Shown here piece after piece: positions 8,871 to 17,407 of a stretch of DNA of 64,000 nucleotides. The position numbers and the translations under genes are program-made. Each line of letters opens with the position of its first letter. The stretch's first letter is position 1. The stretch is from Betaproteobacteria bacterium (GTDB lineage Bacteria; Pseudomonadota; Gammaproteobacteria; Burkholderiales; SG8-41): assembly GCA_025363575.1 (NCBI GenBank), contig JANYDM010000086.1, positions 34,758-98,757 on the forward strand, in the 5' to 3' direction. Below the pieces are notes generated by a model that saw nothing but the letters and a program-made list of their open reading frames with translations, did not search any database and was not told the origin of the DNA.

Positions 8871-9962
8871 TTACGCGGGCTGCGTTTCTTCGCCCAACGC
8901 AGCCAGCTGCTCCGCCTGGTGCTCGGAACTCAGCGCGCCGGTCAGCTCGTCGAGATCGCCGTCCATGACGGATGCGATCTTGTAGAGCGTGAGATTGATC
9001 CGGTGATCGGTAACGCGGCCCTGCGGGAAATTGTAGGTGCGTATGCGCTCGGAGCGGTCGCCGCTGCCGATCAGCGATTTGCGCGTGGCGGCGGTTTTTT
9101 GATTCTGCGCGCGCACCTGTGCATCCTTGATGCGCGCGGCCAGCACCGCCAGCGCACGCGCCTTGTTCTTGTGCTGCGAGCGGTCGTCCTGGCATTCCAC
9201 CACGATGCCGGTCGGCAAATGCGTGATGCGGATTGCCGAATCGGTCTTGTTGATGTGCTGACCGCCCGCGCCCGAGGCGCGGAACGTGTCGATGCGCATC
9301 TCAGCAGGATTCAACACGACATCCGCCACCGCATCGACTTCGGGCAGCACGGCGACAGTGCATGCCGACGTATGAATTCTGCCCTGCGTCTCGGTCGTGG
9401 GGACACGCTGTACGCGATGGCCGCCGGACTCGAACTTGAGCTTGGAATACGCACCCTGCCCGGCAATGCGCGCGATGACTTCCTTGTAGCCGCCGAGCTC
9501 GCTCTGGCTCTGCGACATGATTTCGACCTGCCACTTCTTGCGCTCGGCAAAGCGCGTGTACATGCGAAAGAGATCGGCCGAGAACAGCGCCGATTCGTCG
9601 CCGCCGGTGCCGGCGCGGATTTCGAGAAAAATATTGCGCTCGTCGTTGGGATCTTTCGGCAGCAGCTCTCTTTGCAGATCGGCTTCGAGCTTCTCGAGCC
9701 GCGCGCGTGCTTCCTTGATCTCGCTTTCGCCGAATTCGCGCATCGCCGGGTCGGTGACCATTTCTTCCGCCGCGCGCATATCGTCTTCGCTTTGCCGGTA
9801 CGACTTGTAGAGTTCGACGACCGGCGTGATCTCCGCATGCTCGCGCGTAAGCTTGCGGTAGTTGTCCATGCTGGCGGTGGCGTTCTCAGAGCTCAGCAGG
9901 CCGTTCAGCTCTTCCAGCCGCAGCGTGAGCTGCTGCAGCTTGGCGGCGATGCTCTCTTTCAT
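8871..9962 (-). CDS. prfA: Peptide chain release factor 1
   Basis: A 363-residue class I release factor. GGQ, which triggers peptidyl-tRNA hydrolysis, is at residues 233-235, the same numbers as in Escherichia coli. The stop-codon-reading tripeptide at 188-190 is Pro-Thr-Thr where E. coli has Pro-Ala-Thr; this keeps the PxT pattern. The following [19 protein letters not shown] is fully typical. It recognises UAA and UAG on the ribosome. Its ATG overlaps the hemA stop by four bases (ATGA), and prmC follows directly, so the three genes are coupled. Confidence 0.98.
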   Translation of the reverse strand: MKESIAAKLQQLTLRLEELNGLLSSENATASMDNYRKLTREHAEITPVVELYKSYRQSEDDMRAAEEMVTDPAMREFGESEIKEARARLEKLEADLQRELLPKDPNDERNIFLEIRAGTGGDESALFSADLFRMYTRFAERKKWQVEIMSQSQSELGGYKEVIARIAGQGAYSKLKFESGGHRVQRVPTTETQGRIHTSACTVAVLPEVDAVADVVLNPAEMRIDTFRASGAGGQHINKTDSAIRITHLPTGIVVECQDDRSQHKNKARALAVLAARIKDAQVRAQNQKTAATRKSLIGSGDRSERIRTYNFPQGRVTDHRINLTLYKIASVMDGDLDELTGALSSEHQAEQLAALGEETQPA

Positions 9963-11221
9963 TCCGACTGCTTCAGTTGATAAAGCCGCCGTAGCATGTT
10001 CACGAGCTGCTCGCGGTCATCGTCTTTGGCATGGTTTAGCGCATGCGTCGGCGCGTGCAGAAATTTGTTGGTGAGTGAATGACTCAGCTGCTCGAGCACC
10101 TGCTGCGCGTTATCGCCGCGCGCGAGGCTGCGCACCGCGCGCTCGACTTCATGACGCCGCGCGCGCTCCGCGTCGTCGCGCAACGCGCGGATCGTCGGCA
10201 CCAACTCGCGATTGTCGAACCACTGCATGAAATCGCCGACCTGCGTTTCGATGATGGCCTCGGCCTGCGCCACGGCCGATTCGCGGATGTCGAGCCCTTC
10301 GCGCGCCATGCTGCCCAGATCGTCCACGGTGCATAGAAACACGTCGTCGAGCGCACCGACTTCGGCCTCGACGTCGCGCGGCACTGCGAGATCGATAAGA
10401 AGCAGCGGCCGATGCTTGCGCGCGCGCAACGCGGACTCGATCAGCCCCTTGCCTATGATGGGCAGCATGCTTGCCGTGCACGAGACGATGATGTCGTGCA
10501 CCGCAAGCTGCGATGGCAGATCGTTGAGGCTGATGGCACGGCCGCGGAAGCGCTCGGCGAGATGCTGAGCTCGCTCCACCGTGCGGTTGGCGAATGTCAT
10601 GTGACGCGGATGGCGCGCGCCGAAATGCGTCGCCGTCAGCTCGATCATTTCGCCGGCGCCGATGAACAACGCGCTTTGCTCGGCGATGCTGGGATAGATG
10701 CGCTCGGCGAAACGCACGGCGGCGGACGCCATGGACACCGTGCTCGCGCCGATGTCGGTTTCGGAACGCACTGCCTTGGCAACAGAAAACGTGCGCTGGA
10801 ACAATTTGTTCAGCAGCAATCCGAGCGTGCCGGCCTGTTCGGCGGTGCGCACCGCATCCTTGAACTGGCCCAGGATCTGCGGCTCGCCCAGCACCATCGA
10901 ATCAAGACCGCTGGCGACGCGGAATGCATGCTTGACCGCATGCTCGCGCGGCAATTGATACATGTAGGGCTCGAGATGCCGCGCTTTCAGCTGATGATAG
11001 TTCGCGAGCCAATCCAACGCCTGCCGCGGCTCCGCGGTGTCGCAATAGATCTCAGTGCGATTGCACGTCGAGATGATCGCGGCTTCCTTGACCGGATTGC
11101 GCTCGACGAGGTCGCGCAATGCCTGCACCAGATTTTCGGCGTGAAAAACCACCTGCTCGCGCAACGCAAGCGGCGCGGTCTGGTGGTTGATGCCGAAAGC
11201 GAATAGCTGCATGGCCGGCAA
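9959..11221 (-). CDS. hemA: Glutamyl-tRNA reductase
   Basis: A 420-residue enzyme of the C5 tetrapyrrole pathway that reduces glutamyl-tRNA(Glu) to glutamate-1-semialdehyde using NADPH. The catalytic cysteine is Cys53 in [10 protein letters not shown]. The family segments [33 protein letters not shown] and [16 protein letters not shown] are all present, followed by the C-terminal dimerisation helices. An internal start at residue 4 would also work. It is the first gene of the operon with prfA, prmC and grxD. A TATAAT-like hexamer lies 22 bases upstream. The aminotransferase at 34-35.6 kb resembles HemL but is a paralogue, so the true hemL is probably elsewhere. Confidence 0.97.
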   Translation of the reverse strand: MPAMQLFAFGINHQTAPLALREQVVFHAENLVQALRDLVERNPVKEAAIISTCNRTEIYCDTAEPRQALDWLANYHQLKARHLEPYMYQLPREHAVKHAFRVASGLDSMVLGEPQILGQFKDAVRTAEQAGTLGLLLNKLFQRTFSVAKAVRSETDIGASTVSMASAAVRFAERIYPSIAEQSALFIGAGEMIELTATHFGARHPRHMTFANRTVERAQHLAERFRGRAISLNDLPSQLAVHDIIVSCTASMLPIIGKGLIESALRARKHRPLLLIDLAVPRDVEAEVGALDDVFLCTVDDLGSMAREGLDIRESAVAQAEAIIETQVGDFMQWFDNRELVPTIRALRDDAERARRHEVERAVRSLARGDNAQQVLEQLSHSLTNKFLHAPTHALNHAKDDDREQLVNMLRRLYQLKQSE

Positions 11222-11243
11222 GTCGCTGAATCAAGGGGCTATA

Positions 11244-11249
11244 TTATAG
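11244..11249 (-). promoter_or_regulatory. Possible -10 element of the hemA operon promoter
   Basis: On the minus strand the hexamer TATAAT occurs 22 bases before the hemA ATG, in the short gap after the terminator of the upstream receptor gene. No convincing -35 hexamer stands 17 bases further upstream, so the call rests on the hexamer and its position alone. Confidence 0.35.
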
Positions 11250-11271
11250 CCGCACTGGGCTGACCCCAGCA

Positions 11272-11295
11272 GAAAACAACCGCGCGGCGCGCGCG
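11272..11295 (-). terminator. Rho-independent terminator after the TTT receptor pair
   Basis: On the minus strand CGCGCG-CGC-CGCGCG (11281-11295) forms a six-pair GC hairpin with a three-base loop, immediately followed by TTGTTTT (complement of 11273-11280). It starts about ten bases after the stop codon of the receptor gene at 11305. It separates that transcription unit from hemA, which is on the same strand. Confidence 0.6.
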
Positions 11296-11304
11296 GTGCA
11301 GCGG

Positions 11305-12273
11305 TCACTCCACTTTGATTTTCGCCACCCGCGCGATCTCCGCGTAGCGCTTCAATTCCGCGTCGATGAACTGCCTGAATTCCGCCGGCGAGTTGCCGAT
11401 GAGCTCGTAGCTTCCGGCGACGAGATACTCTTTGACTTTCGGCGCCTGGATCGCTTTGCGAATCTCGGCGTTGAGGCGGGCGACGATGGCCGCCGGCGTG
11501 TTGGCCGGCGCAAACCATCCCTGCCAGCCAGTGCGCATCTCGAAGCCGGGCAGCGCGGCTTCGGCTATCGTCGGCACGTCCGGCATGCCATCCCAGCGCG
11601 TTGCGCCGGTGAACCCCAGCGCGCGCAACTTGCCGTCGCGAATATGCTGTGCAACCGATGGCGGCGGCTGAAACGTTGCGGCGACTTCACCGCTGAGTGC
11701 GGCAATCACGGCTTGCGGCACGCCTTTGTACGGCACGTGGATCATATGGATGCCGGCGCGCGCATTGAAGAGCTCGCCGAGAAAATGCTGGGGATTGCCG
11801 GCGCCGGCGGTGCTGTAGGTCACAGGCTTCGCTGGATTTTTTGCAAGCGCAATCAGCTCGCGCACCGTGTGCGCGGCGACCGACGGATGCACCACCAGCA
11901 AATAACCGCTGCCCGCCGCGACGTTGGTGATTGGCGCGAAGTCTTTGCGCACGTCGTACGAAATCTTCGGGTAGACGACCTGGTTGACCACAATGCTGCT
12001 GGGTGAAAACAACAGCGTGTAGCCGTCGGCCGCGGCCTTGGCCGCGATTTCGATGCCGATGATGCCGTTCGCGCCCGCGCGGTTATCCACCACGAACGTG
12101 CGTCCGAGCTGGCTCTCGAGCTGCGCAGCCTGCAGCCGCGCGATGGTGTCAACGTTGCCGCCGGCGGGAAAATTCACGACGACGCGGATCGGCCGGTCAG
12201 GATAGGTCTGCGCATTGACCGCGCCGCCTGCGGCGAGCATCGCGAGCAAAATCCAGCCATTTGAATCTTTCAT
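11305..12273 (-). CDS. Tripartite tricarboxylate transporter substrate-binding protein (Bug/TctC)
   Basis: A 322-residue periplasmic receptor. It has a signal peptide ending near GGAVNAQ, then YPDRPIRVVVNFPAGGNVDTI, the ligand-loop pattern AADGYTLLFSPSS, HVPYKGVPQAVIAALSGEV and the late PTIAEAALPGFE. The ATG at 12273 overlaps the upstream receptor's TGA (ATGA) and directly precedes the signal peptide, so it is preferred to a start 93 bases upstream. TctC-type receptors bind small organic acids for a TctAB permease. No tctA or tctB is nearby. It forms a translationally coupled pair with the receptor at 12270 and is closed by a hairpin terminator. Confidence 0.93.
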   Translation of the reverse strand: MKDSNGWILLAMLAAGGAVNAQTYPDRPIRVVVNFPAGGNVDTIARLQAAQLESQLGRTFVVDNRAGANGIIGIEIAAKAAADGYTLLFSPSSIVVNQVVYPKISYDVRKDFAPITNVAAGSGYLLVVHPSVAAHTVRELIALAKNPAKPVTYSTAGAGNPQHFLGELFNARAGIHMIHVPYKGVPQAVIAALSGEVAATFQPPPSVAQHIRDGKLRALGFTGATRWDGMPDVPTIAEAALPGFEMRTGWQGWFAPANTPAAIVARLNAEIRKAIQAPKVKEYLVAGSYELIGNSPAEFRQFIDAELKRYAEIARVAKIKVE

Positions 12274-13220
12274 TCTGGTTTCATGTCCAGTTGTCGAGCC
12301 AGCTTGCGCCATTTCGCGATGTCGTCGCGGATAAACGCCGCAAATTCGGCGGGCGTGCCCGGCCACGTCTCCGCGCCGATGGAAGCGAAGCGTTCCCTGG
12401 TCTGCGGCAGCGCGAGCGCTGCGTTGAGCGCTCCATTCAATTTCGCGATAACGTCGCGCGACAGTCCCGCGGGACCGAACACGCCGGAATAAGTAATCGA
12501 TTCGGCGTCCCTTACACCCGACTCCGCAAGCGTTGGAACAGCCGGAAACAGCGTTGCGCGTTTCTGCGTACCGACCGCGAGCGCGCGCAGCTTGCCCGAT
12601 CTGATGTGGACCGCCGCGGACGACATCTGGTCGAACATGGAATCGATGTGACCTCCCATCAGGTCGATCAGACCCGGGCCCGAGCCTTTGTAATAGCGGA
12701 CCAGCACGACCTTGATGCCGGTTCGGTACTGGAAGAGGTCGCAGGCGCGGCTGGTCCCGGCGCCGCCGAGCGTAATTTGACCGGGGCGCGCCTTCGCGAG
12801 CGCAATGTACTCCTGCACGTTGCCGGCCGGCAACGCCGGGTGCACGAGCAGTACCGCCGGCACGTTCGATACGAAACCGATCGGCGTGAGATCGGTCAGC
12901 GCATCATATGGATTTTTTGGATAGAGAATGGGCGCCAGCGTGATCGGGCCCGTCGCGCCCAGCGCCAGCGTGTACCCATCGGGCGCGCTCTTCGCGACAC
13001 GATCGATGCCGATGGTGCCGCCAGCGCCACCGTAGTTTTCGATCACCACGGGCTGACCGATGAGTTCCGCCAGTTGCGGTCCCACAATGCGGGCGGTGAT
13101 GTCGAGATTGCCGCCCGGCGCGTAAGGCACCACCATGCGCACGGGCTTGTCAGGGTACGGCTGTGCATAGGCGATGCCCGCCGACGCCACAAACAGCGCA
13201 ACAGCGATCCAGCGGCGCAT
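12270..13220 (-). CDS. Tripartite tricarboxylate transporter substrate-binding protein (Bug/TctC)
   Basis: A 316-residue receptor starting at the ATG at 13220, chosen because a perfect GAGGAGGT lies just upstream and the signal peptide MRRWIAVALFVASAGIAYAQ follows. The mature part begins PYPDKPVRMVVPYAPGGNLD and contains SAPDGYTLALGAT. The usual HVPYKG motif is altered to LVRYYKGSGPGLIDLMGG, which may reflect a different ligand. It is the first gene of a two-receptor unit transcribed away from the GntR regulator. The shared AT-rich intergenic region holds two direct repeats, so it is the likely regulated target of that GntR protein. Confidence 0.92.
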   Translation of the reverse strand: MRRWIAVALFVASAGIAYAQPYPDKPVRMVVPYAPGGNLDITARIVGPQLAELIGQPVVIENYGGAGGTIGIDRVAKSAPDGYTLALGATGPITLAPILYPKNPYDALTDLTPIGFVSNVPAVLLVHPALPAGNVQEYIALAKARPGQITLGGAGTSRACDLFQYRTGIKVVLVRYYKGSGPGLIDLMGGHIDSMFDQMSSAAVHIRSGKLRALAVGTQKRATLFPAVPTLAESGVRDAESITYSGVFGPAGLSRDVIAKLNGALNAALALPQTRERFASIGAETWPGTPAEFAAFIRDDIAKWRKLARQLDMKPE

Positions 13221-13280
13221 TCCACCTCCTCGTGAAGATCCGCCGCGTTGTCGCATGACGGCTTGTCACTCTAAAGTTTA

Positions 13281-13320
13281 ATCGATATTATTTGTTTATA
13301 AAACTTTTTATCGATATTAT
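13281..13320. promoter_or_regulatory. AT-rich divergent promoter region with an 11-bp direct repeat, likely GntR operator
   Basis: ATCGATATTAT occurs at 13281-13291 and again at 13310-13320, start-to-start distance 29 bases, in an AT-rich tract inside otherwise GC-rich DNA. The tract separates the GntR-family gene from the oppositely transcribed receptor pair. Each copy contains the palindrome ATCGAT. FadR-type regulators commonly bind short repeats in such divergent regions; the assignment to this regulator is inference. Confidence 0.5.
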
Positions 13321-13329
13321 CAATTTCTA

Positions 13330-14040
13330 ATGAAAGACAGCGAAACATCGCGGGGCGCGGAAACTTTGGCCTCGGCGGTTTACCGTAAGTTGCGCCGCGA
13401 GATCATCAACGCGCGGTTTCCGCGCGGCCAAAAGCTGCGCACACAGGCGCTATGCAAGCGCTACGGCACGGGTCTGAGCCCGATCCGCGAAGCGCTCAAC
13501 CGGCTCGCCGCCGACGGCCTGGTCGACCAGAGCGATCAGCGCGGATTCTCGTTGGGCGCTCTCGACAAAGAACACCTGGCGGAACTCACACGTACTCGCT
13601 GCTGGCTAAACGAGATGGCGCTGCGCGAGTCGATCGCGCGCGGTGACAGTGCGTGGGAAGAAAATATCGTGCTGGCCTATCACCGCCTGTCGCGGCTGCC
13701 GCGCCACCTACCCGACCATGGCGACAATCCCGCTTGGGAGGACGCGCACCGCGTTTTTCATTCGAGCCTGATCGCCGCGTGCGGCTCGCGCTGGCTGATC
13801 CGCTATTGCGAGCAGCTGTTCGACGCCGCCGACTGCTACCGCCATCTGTCGCGCATTACGCACGCGCGCCGCAAGCTGCGCAAAAACGAGCATGAGGAAA
13901 TCATGGATGCCGTGCTCGCGCGCAGCGCTGACAAGGCGGTCAAGCTGCTGCTGGCCCAATTCAAACGAACCGCCGAACTCGCCACGGAAAGGCTCGCCAT
14001 GTCCGGCGCCACCGGACGGTCAGTCAATCTAAGAGGATGA
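13330..14040 (+). CDS. GntR-family transcriptional regulator, FadR/FCD subfamily
   Basis: A 236-residue regulator. The winged-helix domain spans about residues 10-75, with AVYRKLRREIINARFPRGQK and the recognition region YGTGLSPIREALNRLAADGL. The C-terminal FCD ligand domain follows, with helices carrying EDAHRVFHSSLIAACGS and EHEEIMDAVLARSADKAVKL, whose acidic and histidine residues normally hold a metal and an organic acid. It is divergent from the TTT receptor pair. It is followed after four bases by the hydrolase gene and the two hydratases, so it probably controls uptake and breakdown of one organic acid. The effector is unknown. Confidence 0.9.
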   Translation: MKDSETSRGAETLASAVYRKLRREIINARFPRGQKLRTQALCKRYGTGLSPIREALNRLAADGLVDQSDQRGFSLGALDKEHLAELTRTRCWLNEMALRESIARGDSAWEENIVLAYHRLSRLPRHLPDHGDNPAWEDAHRVFHSSLIAACGSRWLIRYCEQLFDAADCYRHLSRITHARRKLRKNEHEEIMDAVLARSADKAVKLLLAQFKRTAELATERLAMSGATGRSVNLRG

Positions 14041-14044
14041 TGCC

Positions 14045-14779
14045 GTGCAGGAACGCCTTGTAAAAGTAGCAACGCCGGACGGAAAAATGGAAACGTTCAT
14101 CGTCCATCCGGACGGCGCAGGACCGTTCCCGACGATCGTCATGTTCCAGAACGTCGGCGGCCTCTCGGATATTCTGCGCGGGATGGCGCGGCGTGTCGCG
14201 CAGGAGGGCTACTACTGCGCAGTGCCGTCTCTCTACTATCGCCTCGGCACTATCGTCATCGACCCGGACAGCAAGGACGAAAAAGTCCTCGCGTTGCGGA
14301 AGATCGCGAGCGGCAGCCTCGTCAACGGCAAAGTCGTCGAAGATACGCGCGCCTTGCTTGAATTCGTCGCGCAGGACGGCGCCGCGCGTCCCGGCCCGAA
14401 GGGCACCGTCGGGTATTGTCAGGGCGGACGATTCTCGGTTCTTGCCGCCGGCCATTTCCCCGATGAATTCAAAGCCGCAGCGTCGCTGTTCGGCACCCAG
14501 CTCATCACGCAGAAAGACGACTCGCCGCATCTCCTGCTGAAAAAGCTCCAGGGAGAAATCTATTTCGGTTTCGCCGAGCACGACCATTCGGCACCGCCGG
14601 AGACCGTCGAGCAGATCCGCGCAGGCCTCGAGCAATGCGCGGTCAGGTCCCTGGTCGAAGTGCATCCCGGCACCGAGCACGGCTACGCGTTCCCCGGGCG
14701 CGTCGTCTATCACAAAGAAGCATCCGAGCTATCGTGGCAGCGCATCTTCGACATGTACAAGCGCCAGATCCCGGCTTGA
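14045..14779 (+). CDS. Dienelactone hydrolase family protein
   Basis: A 244-residue alpha/beta hydrolase. The nucleophile is Cys125 in GYCQGGR, the GxCxGG elbow of dienelactone hydrolases, with Asp180 in FGFAEHDHS and a late His in HPGTEHGYAF completing the triad. Such enzymes open lactone rings, classically dienelactone to maleylacetate in chloroaromatic breakdown. The start is a GTG with AAGAGG eight bases upstream, just after the GntR stop codon. The two FAH-type hydratases follow at 12 and 6 bases, which makes a meta-cleavage-like or lactone-derived pathway likely. The substrate is inferred only from family and context. Confidence 0.88.
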   Translation: MQERLVKVATPDGKMETFIVHPDGAGPFPTIVMFQNVGGLSDILRGMARRVAQEGYYCAVPSLYYRLGTIVIDPDSKDEKVLALRKIASGSLVNGKVVEDTRALLEFVAQDGAARPGPKGTVGYCQGGRFSVLAAGHFPDEFKAAASLFGTQLITQKDDSPHLLLKKLQGEIYFGFAEHDHSAPPETVEQIRAGLEQCAVRSLVEVHPGTEHGYAFPGRVVYHKEASELSWQRIFDMYKRQIPA

Positions 14780-14791
14780 GGAAATGAAGCC

Positions 14792-15568
14792 ATGAACAGG
14801 GAACGGCAACTCGATTTCCTCGAAGAACAGATTTCGGGCACAGTCGCGTACGTCGACATCATCGACAAGGTGCCCGACCTTACGTGGGACGACGCGTATC
14901 GTCTGCAATTCGCGCTCGCGAAGCGCAAAATCGCCAAGGGCAATCCACTCATCGGCTATAAAGCCGCGTATACGAGCCGCGCGATGCAGCAGGACCGCGG
15001 CGTGGCAGGGCCCATCATCGGCTGCCTGATGCGATCCGGCAATTTCGCGGAGGGCGAGCCGGTCAAGTTGACGCCGGGAATCGAAACGCTGGTTGAACCC
15101 GAGATCGCGGTGCTGCTTAACCGCGACCTCAAAGGGCCTGGTTTAACGCACGAGGAAGCGCTGCTCGCCGTTGAAGGCGTATTTCCCGCAATCGAAATCG
15201 CGGAACAAACGCTCGGCGGGCGCAAACGCAGCCGTCAGATGGGCATCGCGATCCATAAATCGAACGGCGGCATCATGCTCGGTTCGCCCATGAGCTCGCC
15301 GCTCGGCATCGACCTGCGCCTCGAAGGCATGGTCATCAGCATCAATGGCGAAGTGCGCGGCTCCGCGACCGGCGTCGAAGTACTGGGCAATCCGCTGAGT
15401 CTTGTCGCCGTCATCGCCAACAAGATCGGCGAGTACGGCGAAATGCTGAAAGCCGGCATGGTATTGATGACGGGATCCATCGTGACGGCAATGCCGCTCA
15501 AGCCCGGCGACGATCTCACCGTCGAATTCACGCGCATCGGCAGTCTGCACGCGCGCTTTACCGGCTGA
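14792..15568 (+). CDS. FAH-family hydratase/decarboxylase (2-keto-4-pentenoate hydratase type), first of tandem pair
   Basis: A 258-residue protein of the MhpD/HpaH/DmpE-DmpH group. The metal-binding acid pattern is visible as LVEPEIAVLL followed about 30 residues later by FPAIEIAE. The signature GSATGVEVLGNPLSLVAVIA lies near residue 190 and the protein ends with KPGDDLTVEFTRIGSLHARF. Members hydrate 2-oxo-4-pentenoates or decarboxylate 4-oxalocrotonate in meta-cleavage pathways. The neighbouring gene is a clear paralogue, so one could be the hydratase and the other the decarboxylase, as with DmpE and DmpH. Sequence alone does not say which is which. Confidence 0.87.
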   Translation: MNRERQLDFLEEQISGTVAYVDIIDKVPDLTWDDAYRLQFALAKRKIAKGNPLIGYKAAYTSRAMQQDRGVAGPIIGCLMRSGNFAEGEPVKLTPGIETLVEPEIAVLLNRDLKGPGLTHEEALLAVEGVFPAIEIAEQTLGGRKRSRQMGIAIHKSNGGIMLGSPMSSPLGIDLRLEGMVISINGEVRGSATGVEVLGNPLSLVAVIANKIGEYGEMLKAGMVLMTGSIVTAMPLKPGDDLTVEFTRIGSLHARFTG

Positions 15569-15574
15569 CACGAA

Positions 15575-16360
15575 ATGGAAAACACGCATAAGGAAGTGCT
15601 TGACTGGCTCGAAGCGCAGATTTTCGACGGCGGCCCCGCCGGCGACGTGATCGAAAAATTGCCCGGCTTGAGCGCGGGCGAAGCCTATCGCCTTCGCGAC
15701 GCGCTGATGAAGCGCCGGATCGCCAGGGGCGACCGCCATATCGGCTACAAAGTCGCGGGCGCGAGCCGCGCGATTCAGACCACAGAGCACGTCGAAGGTC
15801 CGATGGTCGGCTGCCTGATGCACTCGGGTCTTTACAACGAGAGCGTGCCGATCGCGATCGGCGGCTATAAACGCGTGATCGTGGAATCGGAAGTCGCCGT
15901 GTTGCTCGGGCACGACCTGGCCGGGCCTGGCGTCGAGATGACCGACGTGCTGCTCGCGACCGCGGGGATCTTTCCCGCCATCGAAGTCGTGGCCAGCCGC
16001 GGCGAACGCGTCAAGCGCAGCCATCCGATGCGCATCATCGGCAGCAAGTTCACCGGCGGCGGCATCGTGATCGGCGGACCGCTAAGCGCGCCGCAGGGCA
16101 TCGACCTGCGTCTCGAAGGCATGGTCATCAGCATCAACGGCGAAGTCAAAGGCTCGGCGACCGGCGTCGAAGTGATGGGCAATCCGCTGAACGCGGTCGC
16201 GCTCGTCGCGAATACGATAGCCGCTTACGGCACAAAGCTCACGGCGGGCATGCTGATCATGACGGGTTCGTTCATGGGCAACCTGCCCGTGAGGCCCGGC
16301 GATGATCTGCGCGTGGACTTCACGCGACTCGGCAGCGTCACCGCGCGTTTCGTCGAATAG
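15575..16360 (+). CDS. FAH-family hydratase/decarboxylase, second of tandem pair
   Basis: A 261-residue paralogue of the preceding gene, six bases downstream. It shares LRLEGMVISINGEVKGSATG and the acid pattern VESEVAVLL with FPAIEVVAS. It differs most in the first 60 residues and in the central MRIIGSKFTGGGIVIGGP loop near the active site, which suggests separate substrates or reactions. The ATG at 15575 follows the preceding stop directly, so the two are probably translated together. It ends ten bases before the convergent D-2-hydroxyacid dehydrogenase. The assignment as hydratase or 4-oxalocrotonate decarboxylase remains open. Confidence 0.87.
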   Translation: MENTHKEVLDWLEAQIFDGGPAGDVIEKLPGLSAGEAYRLRDALMKRRIARGDRHIGYKVAGASRAIQTTEHVEGPMVGCLMHSGLYNESVPIAIGGYKRVIVESEVAVLLGHDLAGPGVEMTDVLLATAGIFPAIEVVASRGERVKRSHPMRIIGSKFTGGGIVIGGPLSAPQGIDLRLEGMVISINGEVKGSATGVEVMGNPLNAVALVANTIAAYGTKLTAGMLIMTGSFMGNLPVRPGDDLRVDFTRLGSVTARFVE

Positions 16361-16369
16361 CCCGCGCGG

Positions 16370-17365
16370 CTAAATCGCATGCGGATTGAGCAGCGGCTCG
16401 CCGCGCGCCCACTTCTCGAGATTGACAAGGAAGATCTCGGCGCTGCGGCGATCGTTGCCGGACGACACCGACGCGTTGTGCGGCGTGACGATCACGTTGG
16501 GCATGCCCCATAGCGGCGATTCGGCCGGCAGCGGCTCTTTTTCGAACACATCGAGGTACGCGCAGCCAAGCTGCCCGCTTGCCAGTGCCGCAATCAACGC
16601 GGGTTCATCCGCCACGCGGCCGCGCGCGACATTGATTAACGCTGCTCCGCGCGGCAACTTTGCAAGCGTGTCCGTGTTGACAAGGTGATGCGTCTCTTTC
16701 GTATAGGGGCAGGCGAGCACGAGCCACTGGCAACGCGGCAGCAATTCCGGCAGCTCCGCGAGCGGATGGATTTCGTCGAGCGGGTCACCGTCTTTTTTCA
16801 GCGTGCGGCGGACGCCGATCACGTGCATGCCGATGGCCTGGCAGAACCGCGCAACGGGCATGCCGATATTGCCGAGCCCTACTATGACCACCGTCTGACC
16901 GCGCAAATCGGCAGGCACTTGCTCGCCGCGCAGCGGTTCCCATGCATGACGCCGCTGCGCGTCTAGCCAATGCGGAAATTTGCGCGCGAGCATGAGCAAC
17001 CCGGCAATTGCCGTCTGTGCAACCGGCTCGCCGTTCGAGCCCGCTGATGTAGTGAGCCGCACGCCGCGCTCGAGCAGCGGCGGCACGAACACGTGCTGCT
17101 CGATGGCCGTGCTGTAAAAATGCGCCCATTGCAGATTTTTAGCGGCTATAAGGGTTTCACCGAAGCTTTTGAAATGATCGGAGAAGCGGATGTCGCGCGT
17201 TTGCATCGTCAGCTCTATGCGGTCGCATTCGGCCTGCGCGAGGCGTGCCTGCGGATCATCGGGCAGATGCACGATCTGCGGCTCGAGCTTGAGACGTCGC
17301 GCGACCTGTTCGAGCTCGTCACCGTACTTGGCGATAAACGGTTTGGACAGCAGTATTCCGGTCAC
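16370..17365 (-). CDS. D-2-hydroxyacid dehydrogenase
   Basis: A 331-residue NAD(P)-dependent enzyme. The Rossmann motif VVIVGLGNIGMPVARFCQAI lies near residue 165. The catalytic set is complete: Arg in INVARGRVAD, Glu in DVFEKEPLP and His in VTPHNASVSS. It interconverts a 2-oxoacid and a D-2-hydroxyacid in the cytoplasm. A second, related enzyme is encoded on the other strand at 20739-21749. Both have HWVDAQ(R/Q)(R)xAWEP before the Rossmann domain, indicating a shared subfamily. It precedes the PrpB-like lyase gene's terminus by 42 bases on the same strand, so the pair may be cotranscribed with that gene upstream. Confidence 0.9.
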   Translation of the reverse strand: MTGILLSKPFIAKYGDELEQVARRLKLEPQIVHLPDDPQARLAQAECDRIELTMQTRDIRFSDHFKSFGETLIAAKNLQWAHFYSTAIEQHVFVPPLLERGVRLTTSAGSNGEPVAQTAIAGLLMLARKFPHWLDAQRRHAWEPLRGEQVPADLRGQTVVIVGLGNIGMPVARFCQAIGMHVIGVRRTLKKDGDPLDEIHPLAELPELLPRCQWLVLACPYTKETHHLVNTDTLAKLPRGAALINVARGRVADEPALIAALASGQLGCAYLDVFEKEPLPAESPLWGMPNVIVTPHNASVSSGNDRRSAEIFLVNLEKWARGEPLLNPHAI

Positions 17366-17407
17366 GCGCTTTCCCTTATGCTTGGCCGGACGCGCCGGCT
17401 CCCGCGA

